From NCBI GenBank assembly GCA_003551785.1, contig PUNP01000156.1, positions 1 through 26,510 on the forward strand: a stretch of DNA of 26,510 nt, read 5' to 3'. This stretch comes from Candidatus Brocadiaceae bacterium. GTDB taxonomy: Bacteria > Planctomycetota > Brocadiia > SM23-32. Each line of letters opens with the position of its first letter. Position 1 is the first letter of the stretch. Position numbers and translations under genes: made by a program. Below are positions 25,056 to 26,510 of this stretch, piece by piece. Below the pieces are notes generated by a model that was not told the DNA's origin, made no database searches, and was given only the letters and a program-made list of their open reading frames with translations.

Positions 25056-25124
25056 GAAATACTTCCTGTATCCTATACGCACGTATCGTCAACTGCTTCA
25101 CATAGAAATCGAGGAGAGGTATCG

Positions 25125-26333
25125 ATGTCCGATCAGCGTGAACGTGTTATGAAGGCTTTTGCGCATGAAGTACCCGATCGCACCCCATTATTTGAGATAT
25201 TCCAGCCCTTTCATCCCATCTACTGGGATATAGCGGGACGTAACGTCGCCACCGATCATCAGATGGCGTGGCATGCGATGGCCGATGGGCTCCCTCAGCA
25301 TGAAATGGACGAGGCCAGCGCCCGTGCCCAGTTTGCGGTCTGCAAGTTTTTTGAGCTGGATATGGTGAGGCTCAGCAGCGCGCCGAAGGTTGAACCCCGG
25401 CCGGTCACGATCGATTCTCAATCCTGGGAACGGGGCGGCATTCGGTATGCGCTGAATCCCCAGACCAGGCTGGTTGTCCCTCAAGATCCTAACGCGAATC
25501 TTGCCGATTCACAGAAAGCCGACCCTGCGAGCTACCGTCAGGAGATTGAAGAGCTTAAAAACGCTCCCGTTCCGCAGCCCGGGGGGGTGGGCCCGGTTTT
25601 CCGGCGTGTGCGGGAGCTGGCTGCCAGTGAGGGTATCGACTGGGTTTACATGGCTGAAATCGGTGCGGGGACAGCGGTGGCCTTCTGGCCGCCTTTCTTT
25701 TTGATGTGGATTATTCAGGAACCCGGATTGGTGAGAGACTGGCTGGAGATACAGAAAGCACGCGTCTTCCCGGTCACCGAAGCCATGATTGAAAACGGAT
25801 ACGATGTCGTGGCGCTGGGCGGGGATGTGAGCTGCGATAAAGGTCCTTTTATCAGCCCGAATCACTACAGAGAATTTATCCTCCCCGTGATTCAGGAACA
25901 TGTGGAGCTTGTTCACCGCAAGGGAGCGAAAGCCGTATATACCAGCGACGGCAGTCACTGGCCGATTGCCGATATGATGTTCAGGGAATCTCAGGTCGAC
26001 GGGTACAAGGAGGTTGATTACGCTGCCGGGATGACCATGGAAAGCCTGGCGGAGGCCGGTTATGACCGGGAAATATGCATTATCGGCAACATTGATGCCC
26101 GTCACACCCTGTGTCATGCATCCCCTGCGGAAGTCAGAAAATTTGTGTTGCACTGCCTGGAGCAGGGTCAAAAATCACCGGGCGGCCATATCCTTCACGC
26201 CAGCCACAGTGTTCATGAAGACGTGAAGGTGGAGAATTATTACGCGGCGGTCGGAGCTTACCGCGAGTTTTTCGGACTGAAGCCGCTCCCCGGCTTCAAA
26301 AAGACGATTGAGGCTAGTGGAATGGACCACTAG
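25125..26333 (+). CDS. URO-D-family protein, substrate unknown
   Basis: The 402-aa protein fits the uroporphyrinogen decarboxylase / cobalamin methyltransferase superfamily (PF01208-like): RERVMKAFAHEVPDRTPLFE at the start, a central ALGGDVSCDKGPFISPNHYREFILP, KAVYTSDGSHWPIADMM, ICIIGNIDARHTLCHASPAEV, and GGHILHASHSVHEDVKVENYYA near the end. The zinc-ligand pattern of MtaA-type methyltransferases (H-x-C and a later G-C) is not present; the sites read TSDG and SHSVHED. Other heme genes are absent. It is therefore probably one of the many uncharacterised URO-D-like proteins rather than HemE. GGAGAGG lies 5 nt before the ATG. It is a single gene 69 nt after dut. Confidence 0.82.
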   Translation: MSDQRERVMKAFAHEVPDRTPLFEIFQPFHPIYWDIAGRNVATDHQMAWHAMADGLPQHEMDEASARAQFAVCKFFELDMVRLSSAPKVEPRPVTIDSQSWERGGIRYALNPQTRLVVPQDPNANLADSQKADPASYRQEIEELKNAPVPQPGGVGPVFRRVRELAASEGIDWVYMAEIGAGTAVAFWPPFFLMWIIQEPGLVRDWLEIQKARVFPVTEAMIENGYDVVALGGDVSCDKGPFISPNHYREFILPVIQEHVELVHRKGAKAVYTSDGSHWPIADMMFRESQVDGYKEVDYAAGMTMESLAEAGYDREICIIGNIDARHTLCHASPAEVRKFVLHCLEQGQKSPGGHILHASHSVHEDVKVENYYAAVGAYREFFGLKPLPGFKKTIEASGMDH

Positions 26334-26365
26334 GGGCCCGGCCGAAAAGGTGCAGGCGGAAGTAT

Positions 26366-26510
26366 GACAGGCATCTTGCCTGTCCTGTGCGCACGCAGGG
26401 ATGCGTGCTATACGAATGACAGGCATCCTTGCCTGTTGCCTTTTGAATTTTTTCGAAAGGTGAGCACACCGTCAACTGCGCATTGCTGGCCGGGACGCAC
26501 GCAGGGATGC
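26366..26510. repeat. Cluster of alternating short hairpin repeats, cut by window end
   Basis: Two hairpin types alternate. GACAGGCA-TCT-TGCCTGTC (26366-26384) and ACAGGCA-TCCT-TGCCTGT (26419-26436) form one type. GCACGCA-GGGA-TGCGTGC (26391-26408) and its identical 14-nt beginning at 26497-26510, truncated, form the other. A further hairpin CCTTTTGAA/TTCGAAAGG lies at 26439-26460. The first may act as a terminator for the URO-D gene. Spacing is irregular, so this is not CRISPR. Confidence 0.7.

Noticed and set aside
25087..26480. Shared CGTCAACTGC word at 25087 and near 26470
   Set aside because: A 10-nt match without flanking similarity is likely chance.
26366..26510. CRISPR array
   Set aside because: Repeats are short hairpins of two kinds with irregular spacing and no uniform spacers or cas genes.

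Overview
The window reads as about 26.5 kb of chromosome from a free-living bacterium with moderate GC content. Almost every gene is housekeeping or metabolic. No ribosomal RNA, tRNA, CRISPR array, integrase or phage gene is visible. The best taxonomic guess is the PVC superphylum, probably Planctomycetota (Phycisphaerae-like). The clues are a sulfatase, a stand-alone URO-D-family protein, an archaeal-type Thi4, sigma-54 control of an alpha-type glutamine synthetase, and topoisomerase I with a long zinc-ribbon tail. This is inference from gene content and was not tested.

Left part (1-7200): the tail of one gene converges on a small basic 85-aa unknown gene, with a shared hairpin terminator between them. 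An inverted-repeat element follows. Next comes a tight plus-strand run: a duplicated 2TM + PH-like membrane protein, an XPF/ERCC4-type nuclease with helix-hairpin-helix motifs, and an AddA-like UvrD helicase-RecB nuclease overlapping it by 8 nt. A cytoplasmic-looking sulfatase follows. No AddB is present; the ERCC4 nuclease sits next to the helicase instead.

Centre (7200-15600): a glutamine-centred block. glnA has a near-consensus sigma-54 promoter (TGGCAC-N5-TTGCT). It is followed by a GAF-AAA+-Fis sigma-54 activator whose end overlaps carA, then hisH, then carB. Glutamine synthesis, a likely nitrogen regulator and three genes of glutamine-using enzymes (both CarAB subunits and HisH) therefore lie in a row, with hisH unusually placed between carA and carB and no hisF in sight.

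Right part (15600-26510): rpmE-prfA with a strong terminator; a 190-nt stretch full of nested base-pairing that may be a structured leader before argB; thi4 with His at the sulfur-donor position; a frameshifted GGDEF pseudogene; then topA and a lipoprotein on the minus strand. Facing away from these is coaC-dut behind a near-perfect sigma-70 promoter. coaC carries Ser where the catalytic Cys is expected. A URO-D-family gene and a cluster of hairpin repeats end the window.

Three intergenic segments (426-580, 18579-18628, 23667-23811) are copies of one short element with about 24-bp imperfect terminal inverted repeats, a MITE-like family. The most interesting items are this repeat family, the ERCC4-nuclease/AddA pair, the sigma-54 glutamine block, and the structured region before argB.
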